Shown: one piece after another, positions 33,201 through 43,251 of the stretch
How the letters are laid out: each line of letters opens with the position of its first letter
How positions within the stretch are numbered: position 1 is the stretch's first letter
Assembly: GCA_030267565.1 (NCBI GenBank)
Contig: BRXU01000040.1
Coordinates: forward strand, 896,001-960,000
DNA length: 64,000 nt
Direction: 5' to 3'
Source of the DNA: Pleodorina starrii
Lineage: Eukaryota > Chlorophyta > Chlorophyceae > Chlamydomonadales > Volvocaceae
Notes under the pieces: generated by a model
The model's input: the letters and a program-made list of their open reading frames with translations, nothing else
The model's database searches: none
What the model was told of the DNA's origin: nothing
Translations under genes and position numbers: made by a program

Positions 33201-35715
33201 ACCCGTCTGCACCCTTCTACGCCCGTCGGCGCCCTTCTGCGCCCTTCTGTGCCCTTCTGCGCCCGTCTGTACCCTTCTGCGCACGTCTGCACCCTTCTGC
33301 GCCCGTCGGCACCCTTCTACGCCCTTCTGCGCCCGTCTGCACCCTTCTGCGCCCATCTGCGTCCGTCTGTGCCCGTCTGCGCCCGTCTGCGCACGTCTGC
33401 GCCCTTCTACGCCCATCTGCGCCCGCCTGCGTCCGTCTGCGCCCTTCTTCGCCCGTCTGCGCCCGTCTGCACCCTTCTGCGCCCTTCTGCGCCCGTCTGC
33501 GCCCTTCTCCGCCCGTCTGCACCCTTCTGCGCCCGTCTGCGCCCGTCTGCGCCCGTCTGCGCCCGTCTGCGCCCGTCTGCGCCCGTCTGCACCCTTCTGC
33601 GCCCGTCTGCACCCTTCTACGCCCTTCTGCGCCCGTCTGCACCCGTCTGCACCCGTCTGCACCCTTTTACGCCCTTTTGGGCCCTTCTGCGCCCGTCTGC
33701 ACCCTTCTGCGCCCGTCTGCACCCTTCTACGCCCTTCTGCGCCCTTCTGCACCCGTCTGCACCCTTCTATGCCCTTTTGGGTCCTTCTGCGCCCGTCTGC
33801 ACCCGTCTGCGCCCGTCTGCGCCCGTCTTCGCCCGTCTGCACCCTTCTGTGCCCGTCTGCGCCCGTCTGCGCCCGTCTGCGCCCGTCTGCACCCGTCTGC
33901 ACCCTTCTACGCCCGTCTGCGTCCTTCTGCACCCTTCTGCGCCCTTCTGTGCCCTTCTGCATCCTTCTGCGCCCGTCTGCGCCCTTCTGCGCCCTTCTAC
34001 GCCCGTCTGCGTCCTTCTGCGCCCTTCTACGCCCGTCTGCGTCCTTCTGCGCCCGTCTGCACCGTACAGCGTTTGCGCCCGTCTGCACCCTTCTACGCCC
34101 TTCTACGCCCGTCTGCACCCGTCTGCACCCGTCTGCTCCCGTCTGCGCCCTTCTGCGCCCGTCTGCACCCGTCTGCACCCGTCTGCACCCTTCTACGCCC
34201 TTTTGGGTCCTTCTGCGCCCGTCTGCGCCCGTCTGCGCCCGTCTGCGCCCGTCTGCGCCCGTCTGCGCCCATCTGCGCCCGTCTGCGCCCGTCTGCACCC
34301 TTCTGCGCCCGTCTGCACCCTTCTACGCCCTTCTGCGCCCGTCTGCACCCGTCTGCACCCGTCTGCACCCTTCTACGCCCTTTTGGATCCTTCTGCGCCC
34401 GTCTGCACCCGTCTGCGCCCGTCTGCGCCCGTCTGCGCCCGTCTGCACCCGTCTGCATCCTTCTGCGCCCGTCTGCGCCCGTCTGCGCCCGTCTGCATCC
34501 TTCTGCACCCTTCTACGCCCGTCTGCGCCCGTCTGTGCCCGTCTGCGCCCGTCTGCGCACGTCTGCGCCCTTCTACGCCCATCTGCGGCCGCCTGCGTCC
34601 GTCTGCGCCCTTCTTCACCCGTCTGCGCCCGTCTGCACCCTTCTGCGCCCTTCTGCGCCCGTCTGCGCCCTTCTCCGCCCGTCTGCACCCTTCTGCGCCC
34701 GTCTGCGCCCGTCTGCGCCCGTCTGCGCCCGTCTGCGCCCGTCTGCGCCCGTCTGCACCCTTCTGCGCCCGTCTGCACCCTTCTACGCCCTTCTGCGCCC
34801 GTCTGCACCCGTCTGCACCCGTCTGCACCCTTTTACGCCCTTTTGGGCCCTTCTGCGCCCGTCTGCACCCTTCTGCGCCCGTCTGCACCCTTCTACGCCC
34901 TTCTGCGCCCTTCTGCACCCGTCTGCACCCTTCTATGCCCATTTGGGTCCTTCTGCGCCCGTCTGCACCCGTCTGCGCCCGTCTGCGCCCGTCTTCGCCC
35001 GTCTGCACCCTTCTGTGCCCGTCTGCGCCCGTCTGCGCCCGTCTGCGCCCGTCTGCACCCGTCTGCACCCTTCTACGCCCGTCTGCGTCCTTCTGCACCC
35101 TTCTGCGCCCTTCTGTGCCCTTCTGCATCCTTCTGCGCCCGTCTGCGCCCTTCTGCGCCCTTCTACGCCCGTCTGCGTCCTTCTGCGCCCTTCTACGCCC
35201 GTCTGCGTCCTTCTGCGCCCGTCTGCACCGTACAGCGTTTGCGCCCGTCTGCACCCTTCTACGCCCTTCTGCACCCGTCTGCACCCGTCTGCTCCCGTCT
35301 GCGCCCTTCTGCGCCCGTCTGCACCCGTCTGCACCCGTCTGCACCCTTCTACGCCCTTTTGGGTCCTTCTGCGCCCGTCTGCGCCCGTCTGCGCCCGTCT
35401 GCGCCCGTCTGCGCCCATCTGCGCCCGTCTGCGCCCGTCTGCACCCTTCTGCGCCCGTCTGCACCCTTCTACGCCCTTCTGCGCCCGTCTGCACCCGTCT
35501 GCACCCGTCTGCACCCTTCTACGCCCTTTTGGATCCTTCTGCGCCCGTCTGCACCCGTCTGCGCCCGTCTGCGCCCGTCTGCGCCCGTCTGCACCCGTCT
35601 GCATCCTTCTGCGCCCGTCTGCGCCCGTCTGCGCCCGTCTGCATCCTTCTGCACCCTTCTACGCCCGTCTGCGCCCGTCTGTGCCCGTCTGCGCCCGTCT
35701 GCACACGTCTGCGCC
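30282..35715 (+). repeat. Tandem duplication, 2722 bp x 2
   Basis: Copies at about 30282-32993 and 33004-35715 share the same sequence of unit variants with a few point differences. The marker ACCGTACAGCGTTTGCG occurs at 31339/34061 and 32505/35227, each pair 2722 bp apart. Within each copy the marker spacing of 1166 bp shows an older internal duplication. Confidence 0.88.
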
Positions 35716-37254
35716 CTTCTACGCCCATCTGCGGCCGCCTGCGTCCGTCTGCGCCCTTCTTCACCCGTCTGCGCCCGTCTGCACCCTTCTGCGCCCTTCT
35801 GCGCCCGTCTGCGCCCTTCTCCGCCCGTCTGCACCCGTCTGCGCCCGTCTGCACCCGTCTGCGCCCGTCTGCGCCCGTCTGCACCCTTCTGCGCCCGTCT
35901 GCACCCTTCTACGCCCTTCTGCGCCCGTCTGCACCCGTCTGCACCCGTCTGCACCTTCTACGCCCTTTTGGGTCCTTCTGCGCCCGTCTGCACCCTTCTG
36001 CGCCCGTCTGCACCCTTCTACGCCCTTCTGCGCCCGTCTGCACCCGTCTGCACCCGTCTGCACCCTTCTACGCCCGTTAGGGTCCTTCTGCGCCCGTCTG
36101 CACCCGTCTGCGCCCGTCTGCGCCCGTCTGCACCCGTCTGCACCCTTCTGTGCCCGTCTGCGCCCGTCTGCGCCCGTCTGCGCCCGTCTGCACCCGTCTG
36201 CACCCTTCTACGCCCGTCTGCGTCCTTCTGCACCCGTCTGCACCCTTCTGTGCCCTTCTGCATCCTTCTGCGCCCGTCTGCGCCCTTCTGCGCCCTTCTA
36301 CGCCCGTCTGCGTCCTTCTGCGACCGTCTGCACCCGTCTGCGCCCGTCGGCGCCCGTCTGCGCCCGTCTGCGACCTTCTACGCCCGTCTGCGCCCGTCTG
36401 CGCCCTTCTACGCCCATCTGCGCCCGTCTGCGCCCGTCTGCGCCCGTCTGCACCCTTCTACGCCCTTCTGCGCCCTTCTGCACCCTTCTGCGCCCTTCTA
36501 CACCCTTTTGGGCTCTTCTGCGCCCGTCTGCTCCCTTTTACGCCCGTCTGCACCCTTCTGCGCCCATCTGCGCCCGTCTGCGCCCGTCTGCGCCCGTCTG
36601 CGTTCTTCTACGCCCATCTGCGCCCGCCTGCGTCCGTCTGCGCCCTTCTTCGCCCGTCTGCGCCCGTCAGCACCCTTCTGCGACCTTCTACACACGTCTG
36701 CGCCCGTCTGCGCCCATCTGCACCCTTCCACGCCCTTCTTCGCCCGTCGGCACCCGTCTTCACCCGTCTGCACCCTTCTACATCCTTTTGTGCCCTTCTG
36801 CGCCCGTCTGCGCCCGTCTGCGCCCGTCTGCGCCCGTCTGCGCCCGTCTGCGCCCGTCTGCGCCCGTCTGCACCCTTCTGCGCCCGTCTGCGCCCGTCTG
36901 CGCCCGTCTGCGCCCGTCTGCGCCCGTCTGCACCCTACTACACCCTTCTACGCCCTTCAGCGCCCTTCTGTGCCCTTCTGCGCCCTTCTGCGCCCTTCTG
37001 CGCCCGTCTGCGCCCTTCTGCACCCTTCTGCGCCCGTCTGCGCCCGTCTGCGCCCGTCTGCGCCCGTCTGCACCCTTCTGCGCCCGTCGGCACCCGTCTG
37101 CACCCTTCTGCACCCTTCTACGCCCTTCTGCGCCCTTCTGCGCCCGTCTGCACCCGTCTGCGCCCGTCTGCACCCGTCTGGACCCGTCTGCGCCCGTCTG
37201 CACCCTTCTACACCCTTCTGCGCCCGTCTGCACCCCGTCTGCACCCGTCTGCAG

Positions 37255-37463
37255 GTGCCGCCAAGGGGGGAGGAGCGGAGGACAGGGTTGGCGGCGGCGG
37301 ACCGGCGGCACACAGTAGACCAGTGCCCGGGCGCGCTAGGAGGGGCGTCGTCACCGGGCTCTGCCGCTCGCTCTCGTTGGCGGGAAGGGCGTTGTAGGCT
37401 GACCTTGCCGCGTCCATGCGCGGTTAGATGCTTAGGGGTTTACAATCAGGGACTCCAGCCCGG
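37255..37463. other. Unique DNA at the satellite edge
   Basis: About 210 bp of GC-rich sequence between the forward satellite and the inverted mini-array. No gene is recognisable. Its last 40 bp (37422-37461) belong to a dispersed repeat shared with 42227-42265. Confidence 0.6.
37422..37461 (-). repeat. Dispersed repeat, copy 1 (inverted)
   Basis: Its reverse complement matches 42227-42265 at roughly 80 percent over 40 bp (shared core GGCTGGAGTCCCTGA and CTAAGCATC). It directly abuts the inverted satellite mini-array. Confidence 0.65.
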
Positions 37464-37600
37464 GAAGGGTGCAGACGGGTGCAGACGGGTGCAGAAGGGC
37501 GCAGAAGGGCGTAGAAGGGCGCAGACGGGCGCAGACGGGTGCAGAAGGGCACAAAAGGGCGTAGAAGGGCGCAGACGGGCGTAGAAGGGTGCAGACCGGG
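37464..37600 (-). repeat. Inverted mini-array of the 10-bp satellite
   Basis: Thirteen or so units reading GGGTGCAGAC, GGGCGCAGAA and so on: the reverse complement of the main satellite, 210 bp beyond its end. The variants are the same as in the main array, so the DNA was inverted rather than independently evolved. Confidence 0.93.
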
Positions 37601-38717
37601 TTCTTTGCGGGTGGCTTCGGACGAGCTGGTGTGATGTGTCTACGTACGGCATGTCGGGGCAGCAAGGGAGGAGGGCTGCCGTTGCACCGTTCCCTTGACT
37701 AGGCCTCGAACCTAAGTTACCCCCCACCATCGGTATCCCGACTAGCAGGAAGAGCCGCCAGCTGGGTGGGATCTTGAAGCTCACCAATCTGTCAGCATCA
37801 GCGCTGAGCCGCCCACGTTTCTCATATCTCTTTCGCCTTTTACTAAAGAGATCAGCGAGTGCGGCTCACGTAGGCGCATATCTGCATTTTTTGCAAGGCT
37901 GTTGCCTTTCCCAGTACAAGAACATATTCACTGATACGTCTCCGGACACGATGTGCATGCATCGTCTGCTTACGCAGAGGGATTTCAACATTGTAGCTAC
38001 TAGTATTGCAAGCATTGACTTGCTCTTTTTGGATAAGCGCACCAGGAGCAGTTCCTGTCCTGCTCCACTATGCGCCGCCGCATCAACAAACCAGCAAAAC
38101 AGATCCAGCAGGGAATACGTGCAACAGCGCCCGCCAAGCCCAGCAGCGCCGCCGAGCATGATGCCAGATCTTGCGCTTTGCGCCGCCAACCTAACCGCAA
38201 TGTTCAACCCAACGCACTGCAAATCGCACATCGCTGCTATTTGACACGTTGACAGCCTGTCCGTGTGTCCGATCCTGAGTGGGCCTAGCAGCATGCCTTT
38301 GGCCGCCAATCCAGGACCCCTCTCCGGTATCTGATCCTGAATACCTGTTCAGTACATCCTCCGGGATCTTTCTTGTCCCCCACCCTTCTCAGGTGGTCCA
38401 CTGGCGCCCAGCCTTGTAGCCTGAAGCCATAACCGCAACAACTAACCGCAACAACCGCTTCTGTACTACCGCCGAAGAATTCAAAAACCGCTTCTGTACT
38501 ATCTACTGCCAAAAGTAAGCAAATGCAACACCTGGTTCTGTACTAGGGCTAAACAAATCCAAAAAAAATTCTTTGCGCTCTCTACCCGCTGCCAACTGTT
38601 TATCCATCCGTACCGCTGTAAACTTGCCAGGTACACGCCGTAAAAGCCGTACAAAATCCCCCAGTCCCCCAGCTGCGGCTGCCCCAACGCCCGTCTACAT
38701 ACCCAGCCTTGGTCCGG
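37601..38717. other. Low-copy intergenic DNA
   Basis: No supported gene. Both strands have open frames of about 150 codons (37774-38244 plus, 37866-38309 minus) without a recognisable domain. Around 38430-38540 a short imperfect repeat of CCGCTTCTGTACTA occurs. Part may be downstream sequence of the minus-strand gene at 38966. Confidence 0.5.
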
Positions 38718-38722
38718 TTACA
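38718..38722 (-). terminator. Candidate poly(A) signal TGTAA
   Basis: TGTAA on the minus strand, about 245 nt after the stop at 38966. TGTAA is the usual green-algal polyadenylation signal. It is a pentamer, so chance occurrence is possible. Confidence 0.3.
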
Positions 38723-38965
38723 AACTTGCTCTAGCCCTCAGTCCGCTCAACATCTACTGGTCTAATACGGTAACGAACAAGATCTGGTGTGAACATGAAC
38801 GAGCAAAATGTCTAACTGCCTTCTGACACCTTCCCTCTCATGGAAACCGCTAATAGCCCCACTACTACTTCTGCCATACCCTTAGTGCAGCTCCACAACA
38901 TTCCTTGCCTCCTCCCCCGCCCTCCACCCCATCATCCTCCTCTCCGCTTGCGTGATCCCTCCTCC

Positions 38966-39365
38966 TCATCCGAACCAGCCGCGCTTCCGCTGCGCCGGCA
39001 GCGCCAGCAACATGAGCTCCTGCTGCTCCTTCATCTGATGCGCCAGCGCCGCCTGGCTCTCAGCCCAGCGCTCCTTCACCGCCGCCAGCTCGCCGCGCAG
39101 ACCGCCCAGCGTCGCCACCGCCGCACCCAGCTCCGCTTGCATCCGCCCCAGCGTAAATGCCGCCCACACCGCACCGACAGCCAGCACCAGCAGCAGCAGG
39201 AAGGAGCGAGTGCGCTCCAGCTCTCGGAGGAGACGACGGCGGGGCACGGCGGCGGCGGGCGCCTTGCGCTTGGCGGGCAGCGGCTTGGCGGCGACGTCCT
39301 CGGCGGCGGCGACCGCCGCGGGGGCGGCGGCGGCGGGGGCGGGGGCGGCGGCGGGGACGGCGTCG
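38966..39365 (-). CDS. Last exon of gene A: transmembrane plus coiled-coil protein
   Basis: The exon opens after a good acceptor (CTCTTTCTGCAG, minus strand) at 39366 and runs to a stop at 38966. It encodes an Ala/Pro-rich stretch, a basic segment (KPLPAKRKAP, then PRRRLLRELERTR), one hydrophobic helix (SFLLLLVLAVGAVWAAFTL) and an amphipathic coiled coil of about 40 residues, ending in RKRGWFG. The positive patch before the helix suggests a membrane anchor with a cytosolic N-terminus. The WAAFTLGRMQAEL stretch matches WAAFTISRLKSEL in the exon at 45401-45790, so the two genes are related. The function is not recognised. The frame enters with one base of a split codon, so the preceding exon must end in phase 2, which my internal exon candidate does not satisfy. 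Confidence 0.6.
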
Positions 39366-40121
39366 CTGCAGAAAGAGGCAGATAGGCGAGGGAGGAAGGG
39401 TTGGGAGGGTGAGAAACGAGCTAATAAGCGGCCTCGTTCTCGGCTATTCGTTTATTTTTCCTCCTTCTTCGACCTGTCCTGTATCTTCTTTTCCTCTCCT
39501 TCGGGCAATGCCAGGTGTAGTTTGCACTGTTGATACTTTTGGGTTCACTGTAACACGTACGGCTCGTTCGACAATAATAAATCCATCGTCAGGATGCATG
39601 TCGGTCCGCGGCGCGGGGTGCCTTCACGCGATGGTCCGTTACCGCCCGCGATGGCCCGGTTGCGGACAGATCCGATGTGGAAGATCCGACAGATCCGACA
39701 GGCCCACCCGTCGTCGTCGGCAGGGGCGTTACGAACCAAGCGGGAACGGCCCCGCCGTAACAAATGCCAACCCCAATCGCTTTCTATCCAACAACCCAAA
39801 GCCCCGGATGGCCAACAGAGTAGCTGGTACCCAGCCGCTAACCCACCGTGCTCGCCGCGGCCTGGGCTCCTCCTCCATGCGGCCGGGTGCCAGCGCTGCC
39901 GCCGGCAGTTGCCGCGCTTCCACGCGGCGGCGCGCCGCCGGCACCCCCGGCCGGTGCTCGCCCGCCCCTCCGACGCCGCCACCATCACGGCGGGGGTGAT
40001 CCGCTGCGCGAACAGCCCGCCTTGGTGCTGCCGCTAGCAGCGGCGCGGGCTGCTGTGGAACAGCCGGCTGCGGCGGCGGTGCCACCGGCGGTGCCGCCGC
40101 GGCGGCGGCGGCGAGGGCGAC

Positions 40122-40430
40122 CTTGGTTGGTTTGTTGGCGGCGGCACCGGAGTCGTCGTCGCCGGAGCGGCGCTCATCGACCGTGACAGCCGCCTCCTCC
40201 GGGGTCGCCGGGTCGCTCTGCTCGTCCTCGCGCTCGTCGTACTCTGCCAGCGGCTGGGCAGTGGCAGCTGGCGGCGCGGATTCGGTGGCGGGTATCGCAG
40301 CCACAGCTGGCGCCTCGGCCGACTGCGGCGGAGCGGTTGTTGCGGCGGCGACGGCAGCGGCGGCCTCTGCCGCCGCCATCAGCGTCGCCGGTGGCGGCAC
40401 CGCCCAGGCACCAGCCTCTCCCACGGTCTG
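40122..40430 (-). CDS. Possible internal exon of gene A (Ala-rich acidic linker)
   Basis: An open stretch on the minus strand between a possible CGGCAG acceptor (at 40431) and a possible AAG/GTCGCC donor. It encodes about 103 residues, first very Ala-rich, then acidic (YDEREDEQSDP, VDERRSGDDDSG). The composition fits a disordered linker between the first exon and the membrane exon. The open frame continues in both directions (39729-40694), so the boundaries are guesses, and the phase does not match the last exon. Several GT sites at 40000-40120 are alternatives. Confidence 0.3.
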
Positions 40431-41024
40431 CTGCCGGCAGTGCGGGTCGGGGCGCGTGGGCGCAGTTCCCGGGCGAATTCCGGAGATCAGGCCGGCAATT
40501 AGAGGCGTTGCGCGCGGGGGGGGTTCATTGGGACGGCGGGCTGCAGGCTGAGATGGGCCATGTTGCAAACGGGAGTCGACTGGAAGTGTGGCTGCTTGCT
40601 TCATTGTCAGGGTAAACGCCAACCGCGTAAGCTCCGCGTTGCGAGGCGCCGATCCTCGCCCGGTCGGACGCGGACCCAAAACACGGACACGCATGCGCGC
40701 GCGCGTGCGTTCGCGACAAGAAAACGCCTAGTGGCCGCGCATGCGCGCTTACTCTTATCCTTGCCACGTCGGAATCACGAAAGGCATTCTGGTCGATCAA
40801 GGCTAATGTGGGTTCGCACGGTGTCACGTTACGCCTATTATTATTCGAAAGAAGCTGTGATAGAGGAGCCACGCCTGTGCTCTTCCCAGGCCCCGCGCTT
40901 CGTGGAACGACCAAGCGTTCCCGCCAGCCCCGACGTTATTCGCTTCCGACAGGACACGAGACGACACGACAAAACAAAACAGGACAAGACAAGACATGCA
41001 AGCCAGGGCACTTCAGAAACTTAC

Positions 41025-41495
41025 CACCGTGGACGGCGCCTCCACAAAGGAGAAGCCTTCCAGGTCGTCCCAGCCGTCGTGAGGGCCGCAGTCCGGCCCT
41101 GCGGGTGCAGCTGCACCATCACCTATTTCCAGCAGTGTCTGGTGCAAATCTCCTGCTGGGAAATCGTCGAGCAGGAGGCCGATGCCGGGATGCGGCTCGT
41201 GGGAAATATGGTGACGCTGGTGGTGGTGGTGGTGGTGGTCATCCATCTGGGTGGCAGGAGGCAAAGGCGCCTGCTGCTGTTGGATCTGCTGCTGTTGGTG
41301 CTGGTGCTGCGGCTGGTGACTAGCTGCCCTACTTAGCGGCGACGTGCTCCGCGATATGAGCAGGTTCAAATTATTTGGGTCGAAAAGGAAAGCGAGACTG
41401 CTAAAAGCTTCGGTGGCTCTGTTGGGATGTGGTATGCGGTGCTGCGGAACGTCCGCGACGTTGGACGCGTGGGAGGATGACAGCGTTGGGCGCAT
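41025..41495 (-). CDS. First exon of gene A with acidic FSFV motif
   Basis: Open from an ATG at 41495 to a consensus donor (GGTG/GTAAGT) at 41024, leaving in phase 0. It encodes about 157 residues: a Ser/Asn-rich start, Gln- and His-rich runs (poly-Q near residues 68-75, six His near 87-92), an acidic segment and a terminal WDDLEGFSFVEAPSTV. A later ATG at 41246, before the His run, is an alternative start. The acidic aromatic motif has the form of an Atg8-interacting motif (aromatic-x-x-aliphatic after acidic residues), and gene B ends its first exon the same way (DDEFDVVETPAA, phase 0). Confidence 0.5.
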
Positions 41496-41522
41496 CAAAC
41501 GAACTGTGGGCAGGACGGGCAC

Positions 41523-42226
41523 TTTGTTTTGCCGATGAACTGACTGTTCATATGCGTTGATTCAAAAAAATTCTGCTGTATACTGCCTGTGGTCAGCCTA
41601 TGCGTCTTACTGCAGACCGTTCTGACGACCCTGTATGGAAACTGCAGTTGATTTTTACTGGTATCTGCTGTTGTCGGGGGTGGAGGAGATCCGGCCGGCC
41701 CTTCCTGGCCCTTCTCACCCAACCGCTGGTAGGTGGTAGCCCGTGGGTCGCAACGCACTTTTCGCCGCAGAATCCAGCAAATGCCGTCCGTCCCCACATC
41801 TTAGGGCGCACTCTTTGTTGTGATGATTTTTTTAGACGGACGTTTTATCTGAATCCAAAAGGATCGCCAGTTGGCGCATAACGCAACTGGCAGCAACTGA
41901 CACCGCTGCGGCGGCCGAAGCCCGTTTTATTGCCAATATCTGCCAGTGGTGGCTGGTGGGTTATGCGCGGTTCCTTGGATGAACGGCTTTCTCCCTCAAG
42001 TTCCAGTAATATGTGCTTGTGTCACTTAACGGCATTTTTGTTGAGGACGAGGCAGGCTCCGCAGCTATCGCAGCTACTCTTGCCGATGGTTAACGGACGG
42101 GTGAAGGTGTGCATGCGGTCGGCTGGCCTTAAGGGGGTTGGGCCGTGAGGCCCTTTGCGCCCGCCTCGCCGCACGACCCCGTTTGGGTTCGGTAGTAGTA
42201 TTGGTTACAGCGGACTCCAGGCCCTC
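41523..42226. other. Intergenic DNA, possible gene A promoter
   Basis: No gene recognised. It contains a perfect 8-bp inverted repeat (GCCAGTTG at 41866-41873 and CAACTGGC at 41884-41891, 10-nt loop). It lies upstream of the minus-strand gene A, so its promoter and 5' UTR probably fall here, but no consensus element stands out. Confidence 0.4.
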
Positions 42227-42237
42227 GGCTGGAGTCC
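42212..42237. repeat. Perfect 9-bp hairpin
   Basis: GGACTCCAG and CTGGAGTCC flank an 8-nt loop. The right arm is the start of the dispersed repeat at 42227-42265. Confidence 0.8.
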
Positions 42238-42265
42238 CTGACTGCAAAACACTAAGCATCCGACC
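42227..42265 (+). repeat. Dispersed repeat, copy 2
   Basis: Matches the reverse complement of 37422-37461 with about seven differences in 40 positions. No coding capacity is apparent; it may be a remnant of a small mobile element. Confidence 0.65.
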
Positions 42266-42448
42266 AGGGTGGCCATCTTAAGAGATGGGTATATATCAGG
42301 CCAATTTTTTGGGGGAATTTGAAGATATTTTTGCCTTCAAAATTGAGCCCACAGTGATGGCGTCTGGGCTGCATCTTGTAGGCCGTACTGGCCGTACTGG
42401 CTGTACGAAGCTGCCGGTACATCTCGTACATCTCGAAGCTGCCGGTAC

Positions 42449-42520
42449 ATCGGTCTGGTCTAGTGACACCTCATGGTCTTAGGACAGTCGAGGTCACAGG
42501 TTCGATCCCTGTGGAGACCC
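42449..42520 (+). tRNA. tRNA-like element (pseudo-tRNA or SINE head)
   Basis: A perfect T-arm, ACAGG-TTCGATC-CCTGT (42496-42512), includes a consensus pol III box B. A box A-like TGGTCTAGTGAC lies at 42456-42467, a normal distance upstream. The 3' acceptor strand GGAGACC would need GGTCTCC, but the best partner is GGTCTGG (42452-42458), leaving two mismatches. I cannot draw a canonical D-arm or anticodon arm, so no amino acid is assigned. A degenerate tRNA gene or a tRNA-derived SINE is more likely than a working tRNA. Confidence 0.4.
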
Positions 42521-43251
42521 CCGGCTACCGCTGGGTGTGAGATTATGGCTAGCTGCTATGAGTGGAGTTGGTGGCCGAGTTGATTGGCCAGGATTCACAC
42601 GTTTGAGTGGTGGCGATCGCTGAACCCTCTGTCTCGGTGGTAGATTGGGTGAATGGATGAGGTCCGCCCTAGAAGGCAGAGCTATCCCAGTTGTCCAATG
42701 AGGATCGTCTGGAAGGTTCTGTGGTGCGGATGGTGCCCAGAGGAGAATGGTACCATACCGTACAACTGTAACAATCTCTCTCTCTGTAACATCTCGTCTG
42801 CAAGGTAGGGTGCGTGCTGGGGCGCTATACGCATGTGTAGGTTCCTGGCTCAGAGTTCGTCTGTAATCTTGAGGGCCGTGTATAAATGGCAACCCCGTGT
42901 AATAAATGAGGGAAAATTTGACACCGTTTCAACACGGCTCGTGTTTGACACGGGGCGACACGGGCTGTTTCAACACGGCTCGTGTTTGACAGGAGTCGTT
43001 AGCCTTGTCGGCGGGCCCGGTTAATGCTCGCCGAGGAGCGCATGCTTTGACACCGACGGACGCTTGCCCAACGAGCACGGACCGCAACGAGGAACGACTA
43101 ACAAAAGTTCGCTAATAGGATTGGTGATGCATACGACGTAAAGCGTGTGCTCGAAAATTTTGTTATGTTTTGTGTTCAACTCCAGGTCATCTGTTCTTAC
43201 CAGAAGAGGAGAATGGCTTAACCTTATTCTATTGATGAGTGCAACCCGCAG
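42521..43251. other. Intergenic DNA with palindromic cluster
   Basis: No gene recognised. 42925-42995 holds repeated GTTTGACACGG / TTTCAACACGGCTCG words, related to those at 44485-44640. The two clusters bracket the exon-like tandem units. Confidence 0.45.
42925..42995. repeat. ACACGG/CCGTGT-type cluster, left
   Basis: CAACACGGCTCGTGTTTGACA occurs twice in part, with GACACGGGGCGACACGGG between. Each word is nearly self-complementary, so short hairpins can form. Confidence 0.6.

Larger units (their letters stand above)
20475..37254 (+). repeat. 10-bp satellite array, right block
   Basis: About 1,678 copies of the same 10-mer in the same orientation as 1-14857. Additional variants are common (CTGCGTCCGT, CTTTTGGGTC, CGGCACCCTT). 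Phase breaks include an odd insertion containing ACCGTACAGCGTTTGCG at 31339, 32505, 34061 and 35227, and shortened units near 22535, 25014, 28912 and 29522. Nested duplications are frequent. No gene is supported; the long open frames are the periodicity effect described for the left block. It ends in unique DNA at about 37255. Confidence 0.97.

Noticed and set aside
20467..37584. A 5,705-codon open frame across the right satellite
   Set aside because: Same periodicity effect. It starts inside the LTR edge and ends in non-satellite DNA without any recognisable domain.
37866..38309. 147-codon minus-strand open frame as a gene
   Set aside because: No domain, no conserved partner, and a comparable open frame on the opposite strand. 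GC-rich DNA yields such frames by chance.
39157..39999. Arg/Gly-rich plus-strand open frame of 280 codons
   Set aside because: It is antisense to the gene A last exon and reflects its GCC/GCG repeats. The minus strand has the splice acceptor and the paralogue.
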